From assembly GCF_008642275.1 (NCBI RefSeq), contig NZ_CP029189.1:4748501-4812500 (forward strand): DNA of 64,000 bases, read 5' to 3'. A program made the translations under genes and the position numbers. Positions 36,333 through 46,628 of this stretch are shown here, piece after piece. The number at the start of each line of letters is the position of its first letter. The stretch's first letter is position 1. The notes under the pieces are model-generated. The model ran no database searches and was not told the origin of the DNA. It saw only the letters and a program-made list of their open reading frames with translations. This stretch comes from Streptomyces venezuelae (GTDB lineage Bacteria > Actinomycetota > Actinomycetes > Streptomycetales > Streptomycetaceae).

Positions 36333-37673
36333 CTACTGCGAAGCGGCCTCGGGGTCGGCCGGGCCGGCCGGGTCCGCCGCGTCCGCCGCGCCGGCCGAGT
36401 CCGCCGCGCCGGCCGGGTCCGCCGCGCCGGCCGCGTCCGCGGCGTCCGCCGGGCCGACCGCGTCCGCGGGGGAGACCGTCACGGAGAACGTGCCATCCGC
36501 CACCCGCGCGCGCAGCACGTCGTGCGGCGCGACCTCCTCCGGCGAGCGCACCACATGGCCGTCGGCCCGCTGCAGCACGGCGTACCCGCGCTCCAGGGTC
36601 GCCGCCGGGGACAGCGCCACCACCCGGGCGAGGGTGTGCGCCAGTTCCGAGTCGGCCCGGTCCAGCAAGTGCCCCAGCGTGCGCCGGGCGCGGCCCAGCA
36701 GGGCCTCCAGCTCGTCCTCGCGGATCTCCACCATCCGCTGGGGGTGGACGAAGACCGGCCGGGCCAGGGCGTGCGCGAGGCCGCGTTCCTCCCGGTCGAG
36801 CAGCCCGCTCACCGCGCGCAGCCCCCGGGCCTGCAGCTGGCGTACACGCTCCAGCTCCTCACCGACGTCCGGCACCACCTTCTTCGCCGCGTCCGTGGGC
36901 GTGGAGGCCCGGACGTCCGCGACCAGGTCCAGCAGCGGGGAGTCCGGCTCGTGGCCGATCGCCGAGACCACCGGGGTACGGGCCGCGGCGACGGTCCGGA
37001 CGACCTCCTCGTCGGAGAACGGCAGCAGGTCCTCCACGCTGCCACCGCCGCGCGCCACGATGATCACGTCCACCTCGTCCAGCGCGTCGAGCTCCTTCAC
37101 CGCCTGGACCACCTGGGGCACCGCGTGCACCCCCTGGACGGCGACGTTGCGCACCTCGAAGCGGACCGCCGGCCAGCGGCGCCGGGCGTTCTCCAGGACG
37201 TCGCGCTCGGCCGCCGAGGCCCGCCCCACCACCAGCCCGATCAGCTGCGGCAGGAAGGGAAGCGGCTGCTTGCGGTCCAGTGCGAAGAGCCCCTCGGAGG
37301 CCAGGGACCGCTTGAGGCGCTCCAGCCGGGCGAGGAGCTCCCCGATGCCGACCGGCCGTATCTCCGTGGCCCGCAGGGACAGCTGCCCGCGCGGGGCGTA
37401 CCACTCGGGCTTGGCCAGCAGGACGACCCTGGCGCCCTCGGACACCACGTCGGCGACCTCGTCGAAGACCTGGCGGAAGCACGTCACGCTGACCGAGATG
37501 TCGTGGGAGGGGTCGCGCAGCGTCAGGAAGACCACCCCCGCTCCCGGCCGCCGCGAGAGCTGCGTGATCTGCCCCTCCACCCACACCTGGCCGAGCCGGT
37601 CGATCCAGCCCCCGATGAGCCGGGACACCTGACCTACCGGCAGCGGCGCCTCGGCCGACGTATTCAGACCCAT
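36333..37673 (-). CDS. xseA: exodeoxyribonuclease VII large subunit
   Basis: 446 residues. An N-terminal OB-fold ([28 protein letters not shown]) precedes the catalytic domain with the family motifs [40 protein letters not shown] and [28 protein letters not shown] helical region follows. The last ~35 residues are an unusual Ala/Asp/Pro low-complexity tail, encoded by short tandem repeats, that is not part of the enzyme fold. First gene of xseA-xseB. Confidence 0.95.
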   Translation of the reverse strand: MGLNTSAEAPLPVGQVSRLIGGWIDRLGQVWVEGQITQLSRRPGAGVVFLTLRDPSHDISVSVTCFRQVFDEVADVVSEGARVVLLAKPEWYAPRGQLSLRATEIRPVGIGELLARLERLKRSLASEGLFALDRKQPLPFLPQLIGLVVGRASAAERDVLENARRRWPAVRFEVRNVAVQGVHAVPQVVQAVKELDALDEVDVIIVARGGGSVEDLLPFSDEEVVRTVAAARTPVVSAIGHEPDSPLLDLVADVRASTPTDAAKKVVPDVGEELERVRQLQARGLRAVSGLLDREERGLAHALARPVFVHPQRMVEIREDELEALLGRARRTLGHLLDRADSELAHTLARVVALSPAATLERGYAVLQRADGHVVRSPEEVAPHDVLRARVADGTFSVTVSPADAVGPADAADAAGAADPAGAADSAGAADAADPAGPADPEAASQ

Positions 37674-37706
37674 GCACGCAGGCTATCCGGCGCCGCCGAC
37701 AGTGCG

Positions 37707-39086
37707 TCAGGCCCCGGCACCGGTGTCGCCGGGGAGGCCCCGGCGGCCGCGCTGGACGAGCAGCACGGCCAGGCCCACCGCCAGCCACACCGCCCCCACC
37801 AGCTGCGCCGTCCAGGAGGCCTCGAAGATCACCGCGACGGTCACCGCCGCACCCAGGACCGGCATCACCAGGTGCTTCCACCAGTTCGGCGGGCCCTCGC
37901 GACGCTTGACCACGAACCAGCCCACCACCGAGGCGTGCAGCAGGGTGAAGGCCACCAGCGCCCCGACGTCCACCACCGACACCAGCTGGTCGAGCCCGTC
38001 GTCGCGCCGGGCCGCCCACACGGCCGCGACCAGCGTGATCGCGGCCGCCACCAGCAGCGCGGGCCGCGGAGTGCCGTCCGAGGTCCGGGCCAGTACCCGG
38101 GGGAGCCGGCGCTCCCGGGCCATCGCGAACACCAGCCGGCCGGCTGCCGCCTGCCCGGCCAGCGCCGCGAAGGCCGCCCCGATCGCCTTGCTGACCGCGA
38201 CCAGGTCGTGCAGCCAGGAGCCGGCGGCGGACTCCACCGCGTCGTAGAAGGCCGGCCCCTGCAACGCCGGCTCGGCCGCCAGCTCCGCCGCGGACACCGG
38301 CGTGAGCAGCGCCGCCAGATAGCTCTGGGCGACGAACAGCACCCCGGCCAGCGCCAGACAGAACAGCACCGCCCGCGCCACCCGCTCCGATCCGCCCGTC
38401 ACCTCCTCGGCGAAGGAGGCGATGGCGTCGAAGCCGAGGTAGGACAGGACCGCCACCGACACCGCCCCCAGCACCGCGGCCGTGCTGAAGCCGAGCGAAC
38501 CGTCGCCGGTCAGCGGGGACAGCCAGCCGCGCCGCGCCCCGCCCCGGGCCAGTACGGTCACCGCGGCCACCACGAAGACGAGCAGGACCAGGATCTCCAT
38601 GGCCAGCACGGCGAAGCCCACGCGCGCGGCCGCCCGTACGCCCCACAGGTTCAGCAGGGTGGTGATCACGACCGCCAGGGCCGTCCACACCCACCGCGAG
38701 ACCTCCGGCACCAGCGCGTTCATCGCGATCCCCGAGAAGAGGTACGCGACCGCCGGGATCAGGAGGTAGTCGAGCATCGCCATCCATCCGGCGATCAGCC
38801 CCGGGCCCTCGCCGAGACCCTTTCGGGCATAGGTGAAGACCGACCCGGCCTGCGGGGCGACCCGCACCATCTGCGCGTAGGAGAAGGCCGTGAAGGCCAT
38901 CGCCACGGTCGCGCAGAGGTAGACGAGGGCGACGGCGCCGTGCGACTTGGCGTCGAGCGTGCCGAAGACGCCGACCGGGGCCATGGGGGCGATGAAGAGC
39001 AGCCCGTAGACGACCAGATCCCGGAAACCGAGGCTCCGCCGCAGCGCCGTGGGCGCCGCGGCACTGGAATCCGTAACGGAAGCCAT
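37707..39086 (-). CDS. APC family amino acid permease
   Basis: 459 residues, about twelve transmembrane helices. The N-terminal [24 protein letters not shown] and [32 protein letters not shown] follow the amino-acid/polyamine/organocation superfamily pattern, as does [23 protein letters not shown] in the middle. Substrate unknown (amino acid or putrescine importer or antiporter type). ATG 39086 follows GGAGG by 4 bases; the much longer open frame upstream lies antisense to ispH. Confidence 0.92.
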   Translation of the reverse strand: MASVTDSSAAAPTALRRSLGFRDLVVYGLLFIAPMAPVGVFGTLDAKSHGAVALVYLCATVAMAFTAFSYAQMVRVAPQAGSVFTYARKGLGEGPGLIAGWMAMLDYLLIPAVAYLFSGIAMNALVPEVSRWVWTALAVVITTLLNLWGVRAAARVGFAVLAMEILVLLVFVVAAVTVLARGGARRGWLSPLTGDGSLGFSTAAVLGAVSVAVLSYLGFDAIASFAEEVTGGSERVARAVLFCLALAGVLFVAQSYLAALLTPVSAAELAAEPALQGPAFYDAVESAAGSWLHDLVAVSKAIGAAFAALAGQAAAGRLVFAMARERRLPRVLARTSDGTPRPALLVAAAITLVAAVWAARRDDGLDQLVSVVDVGALVAFTLLHASVVGWFVVKRREGPPNWWKHLVMPVLGAAVTVAVIFEASWTAQLVGAVWLAVGLAVLLVQRGRRGLPGDTGAGA

Positions 39087-39281
39087 CCGTCCTCCGGGGT
39101 GTGGGCGGTGAGGGGCGAGCAGGCGGGGCGGTCGGGGTCGGCGCGGGGCCGTACGGGGTCGGTACGGGCGGCAGTGGCGGGGGCGGTACGGGGGCGGTAC
39201 GGGGGTGGCGCGGGCTTTCGGGCAAGTGTGTGCAGGACGGGGGACGCCCGGCCTCCTGGAGACCCCCGTACGATGGAGCAC

Positions 39282-40277
39282 ATGACTGCTCCCGCCTCCG
39301 CTGCCGCTTCCCGCCGTGTCCTGCTCGCCGCGCCCCGCGGCTACTGCGCGGGCGTGGACCGAGCGGTGATCGCCGTCGAGAAAGCCCTTGAGCAGTACGG
39401 GGCGCCGGTGTACGTCCGGCACGAGATCGTGCACAACAAGTACGTCGTCCAGACCCTGGAGAAGAAGGGCGCCATCTTCGTCGAGCGGACGGAGGAGGTG
39501 CCCGAGGGCTCCATCGTGATGTTCTCCGCGCACGGCGTGGCGCCGGTGGTGCACGAGGAGGCGGCGCGCGGCAAGCTCGCGACGATCGACGCGACCTGCC
39601 CGCTGGTCACCAAGGTCCACAAGGAAGCCATCCGGTACGCGAACGAGGACTTCGACATCCTCCTCATCGGTCACGAGGGCCACGAGGAGGTCATCGGCAC
39701 CTCCGGCGAGGCCCCGGACCACATCACGATCGTCGACGGCCCGCACGACGTGGAGAAGGTGACCGTCCGCGACGAGTCCAAGGTCGTCTGGCTGTCCCAG
39801 ACCACCCTGTCGGTCGACGAGACCATGGAGACGGTCGACGCGCTGAAGACGAAGTTCCCGCTGCTCGTCTCGCCGCCGAGCGACGACATCTGCTACGCCA
39901 CCTCGAACCGGCAGGCCGCCGTCAAGGTGATGGGCGCCGACTCCGACCTGGTCATCGTGGTCGGCTCGAAGAACTCCTCGAACTCGATCCGGCTGGTCGA
40001 GGTCGCCAAGGACGCCGGCGCCAAGGCCGCGTACCTGGTCGACTTCGCGAGCGAGATCGACGAGGCCTGGCTGGAGGGCGTCACCACGGTCGGCCTCACC
40101 TCGGGCGCCTCGGTTCCGGAGGTCCTGGTCGAGGAGGTCCTGGAGTGGCTGGCCGCGCGCGGCTACGCGGACGTGGAGATCGTCAAGACCGCCGAGGAGT
40201 CGATCGTCTTCTCGCTGCCGAAGGAACTCCGCCGCGACCTGCGCGCCGAGGCCGCCGAACTGGTCGCCGACAAGTAA
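39282..40277 (+). CDS. ispH: 4-hydroxy-3-methylbut-2-enyl diphosphate reductase
   Basis: 331 residues. The three [4Fe-4S]-binding cysteines are C22 in PRGYCAGV, C105 in DATCPLV and C203 in [10 protein letters not shown], with the active-site Glu in the [20 protein letters not shown] region. It makes IPP and DMAPP in the last step of the MEP pathway, feeding enzymes such as the prenyl synthase at 5355. ATG 39282 is preferred over ATG 39273 because TACGAT lies exactly 7 bases upstream, a leaderless start. Confidence 0.96.
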   Translation: MTAPASAAASRRVLLAAPRGYCAGVDRAVIAVEKALEQYGAPVYVRHEIVHNKYVVQTLEKKGAIFVERTEEVPEGSIVMFSAHGVAPVVHEEAARGKLATIDATCPLVTKVHKEAIRYANEDFDILLIGHEGHEEVIGTSGEAPDHITIVDGPHDVEKVTVRDESKVVWLSQTTLSVDETMETVDALKTKFPLLVSPPSDDICYATSNRQAAVKVMGADSDLVIVVGSKNSSNSIRLVEVAKDAGAKAAYLVDFASEIDEAWLEGVTTVGLTSGASVPEVLVEEVLEWLAARGYADVEIVKTAEESIVFSLPKELRRDLRAEAAELVADK

Positions 40278-40298
40278 CTCGTTTCGTACGGTATGTCC

Positions 40299-41066
40299 AT
40301 GCAGATCTTCGGCGTGGACATCGGCGGAACCGGGATCAAGGGCGCTCCCGTGGACCTGGAGCGCGGCGACCTGGCTCAGGAACGCCACAAAGTACTGACA
40401 CCGCACCCGGCCACCCCCGAGGGGGTGGCCGGGTGCGTCGGCGAGGTGGTACGCCACTTCGAGTGGGACGGGCCGCTGGGGGTCACCTTCCCGGGCGTGG
40501 TCACCGGCGGCGTCATCCGTTCGGCGGCCAACATGGACAAGTCCTGGATCGGCGTCGACGCGGCGGCGCTGATCGCACGCGAGCTGGGCGGCGGCATGCC
40601 GGTCACCGTGCTGAACGACGCGGACGCGGCGGGCGTCGCCGAGATGACGTACGGGGCCGGGCGCGGGCGGGGCGGCACCGTCCTCCTGCTCACCCTGGGG
40701 ACGGGCATCGGGAGCGCCCTGTTCACGGACGGGCGGCTGGTCCCGAACTCGGAGCTGGGACATCTGGAGCTGAAGGGCCACGACGCGGAGACACGGGCGT
40801 CAGTGAAGGCCAAGGAGGACCACGACCTCACGTGGGAGCGCTGGGCGCACCGCGTGCAGAGGTACCTCCAGCACGTGGAGATGCTGTTCTCCCCGGACCT
40901 CTTCATCATCGGGGGCGGGGTCAGCCGCAAGCCGGAGAAGTTCCTGCCGCTGATCGAAGGCGTACGGGCCGAGATCGTCCCGGCGAAGCTGCAGAACAAC
41001 GCGGGCATCGTCGGCGCGGCGATGGCGGCGAAGGCAACGAAGGCGGCTACGACGGGGAAGAAGTAG
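40299..41066 (+). CDS. ppgK: polyphosphate glucokinase
   Basis: 255 residues, ROK superfamily. The phosphate-binding motif [16 protein letters not shown] is at the N-terminus, then [21 protein letters not shown] (catalytic Asp), [11 protein letters not shown], and the sugar-binding ELGHLELKG. The extended C-terminal [33 protein letters not shown] is typical of polyphosphate/ATP-dependent actinobacterial glucokinases. It phosphorylates glucose with polyphosphate or ATP. ATG 40299 is favoured over ATG 40293: TACGGT precedes it by 6 bases and the homologues start with a two-residue lead before FGVD. Confidence 0.93.
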   Translation: MQIFGVDIGGTGIKGAPVDLERGDLAQERHKVLTPHPATPEGVAGCVGEVVRHFEWDGPLGVTFPGVVTGGVIRSAANMDKSWIGVDAAALIARELGGGMPVTVLNDADAAGVAEMTYGAGRGRGGTVLLLTLGTGIGSALFTDGRLVPNSELGHLELKGHDAETRASVKAKEDHDLTWERWAHRVQRYLQHVEMLFSPDLFIIGGGVSRKPEKFLPLIEGVRAEIVPAKLQNNAGIVGAAMAAKATKAATTGKK

Positions 41067-41075
41067 CCGGCCGGT

Positions 41076-41597
41076 TCACCGGGCCATGCGCCGGGGCATC
41101 CGCCGCCTGCCGATCAGCACGGCCTTGCGGACGACGGCGATCAGCGCGGCGACCAGCGTCCCGGCGTACAGCCAGCCGGCGTGCAGGGACAGCGCCGACA
41201 CCAGCCCCATCAGCTGCCCGCCGATGCCGCCGGAGCCGCCCGAGATGGGCCACACCCCGGCGGCGAAGGCGATGGGCACGCCGATCGGCGCGGTGATCAG
41301 GTCGGCGGGCCGCACCCAGAGCGCGGTGGCGGCCGCCACGGGCAGGAAGAGCAGCCCGTAGACGAAGAGCGAGGAACCGAACAGCAGCCAGCAGATCCCG
41401 CCCGCCAGCACCATGGCGGCGCACGCGAACAGCCCGCCGCCGAGCCCGGTCAGCCGGGGCCGGGGCATCCGCCGCGCGAGCGCGGACCGCCGCGGACCGC
41501 TGCCGGCCTGGGCGGGCACCGCGGCGGACCGTGGTGCCTGGCGCTGGGCCGGCGGTCGCTGCTGGTGAGGGGCCGATCGCGTCCTGTGTTGCTCCAC
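41076..41597 (-). CDS. DUF6542-type membrane protein
   Basis: 173 residues. A basic, Gln/Pro-rich cytoplasmic N-terminus (~50 residues) is followed by four hydrophobic segments and an Arg-rich C-terminus ([10 protein letters not shown]). From memory it belongs to the uncharacterised actinobacterial DUF6542 group. GTG 41597 is chosen because, on the minus strand, TACTTT precedes it by 6 bases (leaderless). Its stop is 9 bases from the ppgK stop (convergent). Confidence 0.75.
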   Translation of the reverse strand: MEQHRTRSAPHQQRPPAQRQAPRSAAVPAQAGSGPRRSALARRMPRPRLTGLGGGLFACAAMVLAGGICWLLFGSSLFVYGLLFLPVAAATALWVRPADLITAPIGVPIAFAAGVWPISGGSGGIGGQLMGLVSALSLHAGWLYAGTLVAALIAVVRKAVLIGRRRMPRRMAR

Positions 41598-41732
41598 GCC
41601 ACCAAAGTAGGCGGGGAGCGGGCCGGATCGGGCCGCGGACACGCGTACATCCACCGCCACTCATCGGAAAGTAAACTGTCCGGTGGCCCACTCCCGGGCC
41701 GCCGCCCCCTCCAGCTACGGGAAGTCGCCAAC

Positions 41733-42805
<1,073 letters not shown>

Positions 42806-42821
<16 letters not shown>

Positions 42822-42905
42822 TCGCACACCTGAAAGCGGCCTGACCTGCGAGAACGCGGGTCGGGCCGTTGTGCTGTCCGCAACAGTCCGCAGAACGGCT
42901 CGACC
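42806..42905 (+). repeat. repeat R1: ychF 3' end plus terminator (100 bp)
   Basis: This 100-bp block contains the last five sense codons and stop of ychF, a spacer and a hairpin. It recurs at 44763-44862 with 9 mismatches and no gaps (91% identity by my count). It starts with CCGCTTCAACGTCTGA. A duplicated gene 3' end flanking foreign genes is the footprint left by site-specific integration into a gene's 3' end. Confidence 0.85.
42837..42868 (+). terminator. ychF terminator hairpin
   Basis: 14-bp stem CGGCCTGACCTGCG / CGCGGGTCGGGCCG with two G-U pairs and an AGAA loop, 16 bases past the ychF stop. The copy at 44794-44825 keeps pairing while its bases differ. Confidence 0.75.
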
Positions 42906-43177
42906 TGGCCCGGCTGCATCGTGCATTCGGACCGCCGACGGCAGCGAACCCGGACTCAACCGGCACTCGTAGCACTGGGGTCCTGGTCGTTGGTAGATGT
43001 TTGTTCGGTCTCCTCGACCTTCGCAAGGTGCGCGGCGCGCAGGGACGCTATGACCGCGGTACGGCCCCGTCTCGCGTTCACGCCGCCATCGAGGCGCACG
43101 CTGCCGCCCCTGACCTTCTCGTGGGCTCGACCTCTTCGTCCTTCCCATGAAGGCTCGGCGTCGAGTCGTCGCGGATG
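42906..43177. other. non-coding stretch between ychF repeat and fic promoter
   Basis: 270 bp. No frame here has convincing coding character. A minus-strand frame (about 42959-43080) reads RRGRTAVIASLRAAHLAKVEETEQ, which could be a gene remnant, but no family was recognised. Confidence 0.35.
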
Positions 43178-43214
43178 CTGACGCATTGACGTAATGTTTG
43201 CGTCAGTCTATGGT
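43178..43214 (+). promoter_or_regulatory. fic promoter with overlapping inverted repeat
   Basis: TTGACG (43186-43191), 17 bp, then TATGGT (43209-43214), 7 bases before the fic ATG, so a leaderless message is likely. The inverted repeat CTGACGCA...TGCGTCAG (43178-43185 / 43199-43206) brackets the -35 box and spacer, as expected for a repressor site. Confidence 0.65.
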
Positions 43215-43221
43215 GAGGGGC

Positions 43222-44358
43222 ATGCTCTTCCCCACGCCTGCTCTCAAAGCCGAGGATCAGCGTGTTCTCGGTGAGATCGAAGATCTTCGCCGCTCGTTGC
43301 GGCTCCAGGTCCGGTCCACTCCGGCGAAGTGGACCGAAGGGCTGCGCAAGTTTTTGACCGCGGATGCGGTGGCGGCCTCCAACTCGATCGAGGGCTTCAA
43401 AGTGTCCACGGTCGACGTCGAGGACCTCCTGGAGGGCGAGCGGGATGTCGACGTCTCCGAGGAGGACCGCGAGGAGACGCTCGCCTATCAGCGGATGATG
43501 ACCTATATCCAGACGCTGCACGATGTCGCGGACTTCCGATATGGCAAGGAGTTGCTCAACGCGCTCCACTGGATGCTGCAGGGACACCGGCACACCCCGC
43601 GGAAGCCGGCCGGGCAGTGGCGCCGCGGACCGGTGTACGTGACGGACGTCCGCGACCCCAGCATCGCGGCATATACGGCACCGGACGCGGCCGAGGTGCC
43701 TGCGTTGACGGGTGAACTGGTCGAGTGGCTGAACACGGACGATGGCACCCACCCGCTGGTGCGGGCCGCCATGGCGCATTTGCACCTTGTTGCCATCCAC
43801 CCGTGGGCGGATGGCAACGGCCGCATGTCCCGGTCCCTCCAAACACTCATGATCGCGAGACAGGGAGAACTGGCTCCCGAGTTCTCCTCGATCGAGGCTT
43901 GGCTGGGGCGCCCCGGCAATACCTGGGAGTACTACCGCGAGTTGCAGCGCCGGGGGTCCACCTACCGCCCCGACCAGGACGTCTCCGATTGGGTCCGTTT
44001 CAACCTCACCGCGTACCACCAGCAGGCGCAGACCGTGCGCAACCGCCTGGAGCGTTCGAGTCGGGTGTGGCTTCTGCTAGGTGAGTTCGCGGAGGTCCGG
44101 GGACTGGAAGAGAGGGTGGTTTCCGCTCTGCACGACGTGGCGATGTCCGGGCGGGTGCGTCGTACGCGCTACGAGCGAGCGGAGGACCTGAGTCTGCAGC
44201 GGGCCCAACGCGACCTGCGGGACCTGGTCGCGGGCGAGGTTCTGACACCGGTCGGCCGTACCCGTGCCCGCTTCTACACCGCCGGACCCGCCTTTCCGGG
44301 GGAGGCCCTGGAGGCGGCTCGGACGCCACTGTCGCTGGCTGATCCATACACGCGCTGA
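43222..44358 (+). CDS. Fic family protein (AMP-transferase type, class II)
   Basis: 378 residues. The inhibitory helix motif S-x-x-x-E-G is at S53-NSIE-G58 (class II, N-terminal). The Fic active-site loop is H193-PWADGNGRMSR, matching HxFx(D/E)GNGRxxR with Trp for Phe. The C-terminal ~110 residues look like a winged helix (VVSALHDVAMSGRVRRTRYERAEDLSLQRAQRDLRDLVAGEVL), common in stand-alone Fic proteins. It likely transfers AMP to a target protein and is held in check by its own inhibitory helix. It is flanked by the duplicated ychF end, a sign of transfer. Confidence 0.9.
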   Translation: MLFPTPALKAEDQRVLGEIEDLRRSLRLQVRSTPAKWTEGLRKFLTADAVAASNSIEGFKVSTVDVEDLLEGERDVDVSEEDREETLAYQRMMTYIQTLHDVADFRYGKELLNALHWMLQGHRHTPRKPAGQWRRGPVYVTDVRDPSIAAYTAPDAAEVPALTGELVEWLNTDDGTHPLVRAAMAHLHLVAIHPWADGNGRMSRSLQTLMIARQGELAPEFSSIEAWLGRPGNTWEYYRELQRRGSTYRPDQDVSDWVRFNLTAYHQQAQTVRNRLERSSRVWLLLGEFAEVRGLEERVVSALHDVAMSGRVRRTRYERAEDLSLQRAQRDLRDLVAGEVLTPVGRTRARFYTAGPAFPGEALEAARTPLSLADPYTR

Positions 44359-44411
44359 GAGCATCCCGCGAACTGCCGAGCAGCCAAGATGGCGGTGTGG
44401 AATGCGTGCAC

Positions 44412-44573
44412 TCACAGCATGCCCAACTCGTTGCTTGCTCCGCCGCCCATGGCCGGCCAGGGGAACTGGACCCCGTCGTCCTCCCGGAAGCAGTTCGGTC
44501 AGATCTCGTACGAGCTGGGCGTGGCGCCCAGAACGAGGCGCCCGCAGCAGGAGCACGGGTAGGAGTCGCTCAC
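44412..44573 (-). pseudogene. remnant of a CPCC-family cysteine-rich protein
   Basis: Read on the minus strand from GTG 44573: VSDSYPCSCCGRLVLG then SSYEI, a TGA (44501-44499), then PNCFREDDGVQFPWPAMGGGA. The CPCC family normally reads YEICPxCFWEDDGVQ at this point, so the stop sits exactly where a zinc-ligand cysteine codon is expected (TGC to TGA). After GGGAS the match ends and a second stop follows at 44412. One nonsense change plus loss of the 3' half makes it inactive. These small proteins occur in toxin/immunity neighbourhoods. Confidence 0.75.
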
Positions 44574-44646
44574 CTGTGCAGTCTCGTTGCAGGTTCCGCG
44601 GGTGCGCCCTGGCATTCTCTGCCTCGGGACCCCGACCAGTCCGCAG

Positions 44647-44770
44647 CCAGTCCGCAGGACACCCGTAAATGGCTGTCGGGAGCCAACGGGCGTCAACGAG
44701 GAAATCCCAGTTCAGAGCCCTGGAGGGGCTCCGCCGCAGGTCAGGATCGGTCCGCAGGCATACCGCTTCA
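44647..44770 (+). repeat. repeat block X1
   Basis: About 124 bp beginning CCAGTCCGCAGGACACCCGT and ending in CCGCTTCA. It recurs at 47086-47212 with roughly 75-80% identity, the most conserved part being GGGGCTCCGCCGCAGGTC and the first 25 bp. It is non-coding by appearance. X1 runs directly into repeat R2 and shares its last 8 bp with it. Confidence 0.75.
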
Positions 44771-44862
44771 ACGTCTGATCGCACACCTGAAGACGGCCTG
44801 ACCTGCGAGAATGCGGGTCAGGCCGTTGTGCTGTCCGCAACGTTCCGCAGAACGCTTTGACC
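44763..44862 (+). repeat. repeat R2: second copy of the ychF 3' end and terminator
   Basis: Copy of 42806-42905, including codons for RFNV and the stop, but no ychF frame is attached upstream. Its hairpin (44794-44807 / 44812-44825) still pairs: one G-U of R1 has become A-U and one G-C has become G-U. It could be the original host end displaced by insertion of the DNA between R1 and R2. Confidence 0.85.
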
Positions 44863-44973
44863 CCGGGGAGACCTCCTCGACGATCATTCGAACGGTAGGC
44901 GCAATCTCGCGCAGACGTTGCTGCATTCGTGCGTTAGCTTGATCGTTCACTTCTGCAGTGGGGGAGGCGCGCC

Positions 44974-46614
44974 ATGAGCGGGCTTGCGCCTGAATTGGAG
45001 TTCATCGCGGAGGGCATGATCCGCGGATCCATGGGGCTGATCGAGTCGATGCGTGGGGCTCGGGACACCGCCATCGCGCTCGGCCACGAGCTGGCGCGGC
45101 AGCACGGGATGGCCGGTGATGACGATGCGGGCCGCTCGTTCGCGAAGGTTTACATGTCCGCGGCGTCCACGGCACTGGACAAGATGGGGTTCAGCTCGTA
45201 CGTCTTCGGGGCCACGAGTCGCGGTCTGATGCGCAATGCCCGTGAATTCATGGCTGCGGAGAGCCGGCAGGTGTCGGCGTTCCTGGGCAAGCAGGTCGAC
45301 CTCACCGTGGGCATGGGTGACCCGGGTGCCGACTGCACGGAGACCTATCTCGGCCTCGGGCAGGGGCTCCCCGAAGTGGTCGGCGAAACCGCTTGGTACG
45401 ACCAGTACGCGCCGGTGGGGCGTAGTGACCGGTTCCGCGGCTCACCGGAGAAGATCCGCGACGTTGCCAAGTCCTGGCAGCACGCGGGCTCCCTCCTGCA
45501 GCGCTTCCTGGAAGACGCCCAGACCTATGCATCGACCGCCGGCAAAGCGCACTCCGGGGAGGCGGCAGATGCCTTCCAGTCGTACTTCAAGCACTCTGTC
45601 GGTCTCACCTGCCCGCCGGCGAAGGCGCAGCAAGACGAACCCCTGGTGACGAACCTGGTCGCCGCCTGCTCCCAGCTGGCAAAGGCGTGCCATCGGTACG
45701 CCGATCACGTGGAAGCCGCCAAGGCGAAGATCCAGGAACACAAGAGCGACCTGTTCGAAGTGGACATGCCCTGGGACACTCCCATGTTCGGAGCCAACGG
45801 CTACGACGGTGGGCTGCACGATGCCGTTCTCGGCGACTCCTGGATTCGCGATCTGGGCGACGTCGCCCACGCGCTCGACTCCTCTGCCGCGCGAGTCGCT
45901 CTCCCCGATGCAGAAGGTCCTGGAGCCCCCGGACTCCCCGGGGTGCCGTTCCTGCCTCCGCTCATCCGCGTGCCCGTCCCCTTGCCGATCAGGCTCGCGT
46001 CGTATGCGGGGGCCCCTGCCCTCCTCCCGATGGTCAACTCTGTCGACCCCGGCATCCCGTTCGCCGATCCCATCGCCCCGGTCCCCGGTACCACGAAGCT
46101 GCTCACGGCCTCTGAGCAGCAGCAATTTCGCACGTGGATGAACTCGCTCACGCCTGGCGGCTTCGCAGGCGGCGGAGGTTCGAGCGATCCGGACAACGCC
46201 TACCAGTTGCGCACTTCCGGGTACCCGGAGCGGGAGGTGCCGCTGGCCGGCAAGAACCGTGGACTGATGGTGGACGGCATACGGCCGGTCGACGGGTACC
46301 TCGTCGAGGCGAAGCATGTGCGGGATCCCGACTGCAAGAAGAAGAGCTTCCGATCGCTTGACCGCCTGGAAGAGACTTTGACCAAACCGGTCAAGGTGGA
46401 CTCGCAGGGAAAGATCGCTTGGGATCCCGTCATCGACTCCATGTACGCCGGTGACGAGAAGGAGCTCGTTCGGTACAAGCAAGCTATGGAGAACCCCGCG
46501 AACAGCGGGATACGGGGACTGGAGATCGTCACGAACGGCAAGGACAACGCTGCCTACTGGCAGTCCATGATGGCAATGTCGGGTACGCAGGGCTTGACGC
46601 GATACGTGCCGTGA
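44974..46614 (+). CDS. polymorphic toxin: helical ESX-like N-terminus with restriction-endonuclease-fold C-terminus
   Basis: 546 residues. Residues ~1-260 are long helices with the spacing of WXG100/ESX-type secreted proteins (ESMRGARDTAIALG, WQHAGSLLQRFLEDAQTYAS, AAACSQLAKACHRYADHVEAAKAKIQE). A Pro-rich linker follows (~310-380). The C-terminal ~140 residues have a PD-(D/E)xK-like core: MVDGIRPVDGYLVEAKHV with D434/D440 and E445-A-K447, resembling the Tox-REase-5 family. Probably a secreted nuclease toxin. GGGAGG lies 6 bases before the ATG. No secretion genes are nearby. The immunity gene follows directly. Confidence 0.8.
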   Translation: MSGLAPELEFIAEGMIRGSMGLIESMRGARDTAIALGHELARQHGMAGDDDAGRSFAKVYMSAASTALDKMGFSSYVFGATSRGLMRNAREFMAAESRQVSAFLGKQVDLTVGMGDPGADCTETYLGLGQGLPEVVGETAWYDQYAPVGRSDRFRGSPEKIRDVAKSWQHAGSLLQRFLEDAQTYASTAGKAHSGEAADAFQSYFKHSVGLTCPPAKAQQDEPLVTNLVAACSQLAKACHRYADHVEAAKAKIQEHKSDLFEVDMPWDTPMFGANGYDGGLHDAVLGDSWIRDLGDVAHALDSSAARVALPDAEGPGAPGLPGVPFLPPLIRVPVPLPIRLASYAGAPALLPMVNSVDPGIPFADPIAPVPGTTKLLTASEQQQFRTWMNSLTPGGFAGGGGSSDPDNAYQLRTSGYPEREVPLAGKNRGLMVDGIRPVDGYLVEAKHVRDPDCKKKSFRSLDRLEETLTKPVKVDSQGKIAWDPVIDSMYAGDEKELVRYKQAMENPANSGIRGLEIVTNGKDNAAYWQSMMAMSGTQGLTRYVP

Positions 46615-46628
46615 GACAGAGGAAGACC

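Noticed and set aside
35976..39281. Very long plus-strand open frame upstream of ispH
   Set aside because: It runs antisense to xseA, xseB and the permease with Arg/Gly/Gln-rich translation, a normal artefact of high-GC DNA; only the ispH part is real.
39087..40781. Minus-strand frame extending the permease over ispH
   Set aside because: His/Asp/Gly-rich shadow of ispH; the permease start at 39086 has a good ribosome-binding site.
44768..44950. Minus-strand frame starting MNDQANARMQQRLREIAPTVRM
   Set aside because: Protein-like for 35 residues but then runs antisense through R2; no ribosome-binding site. Could be a gene truncated by R2, but evidence is too thin.
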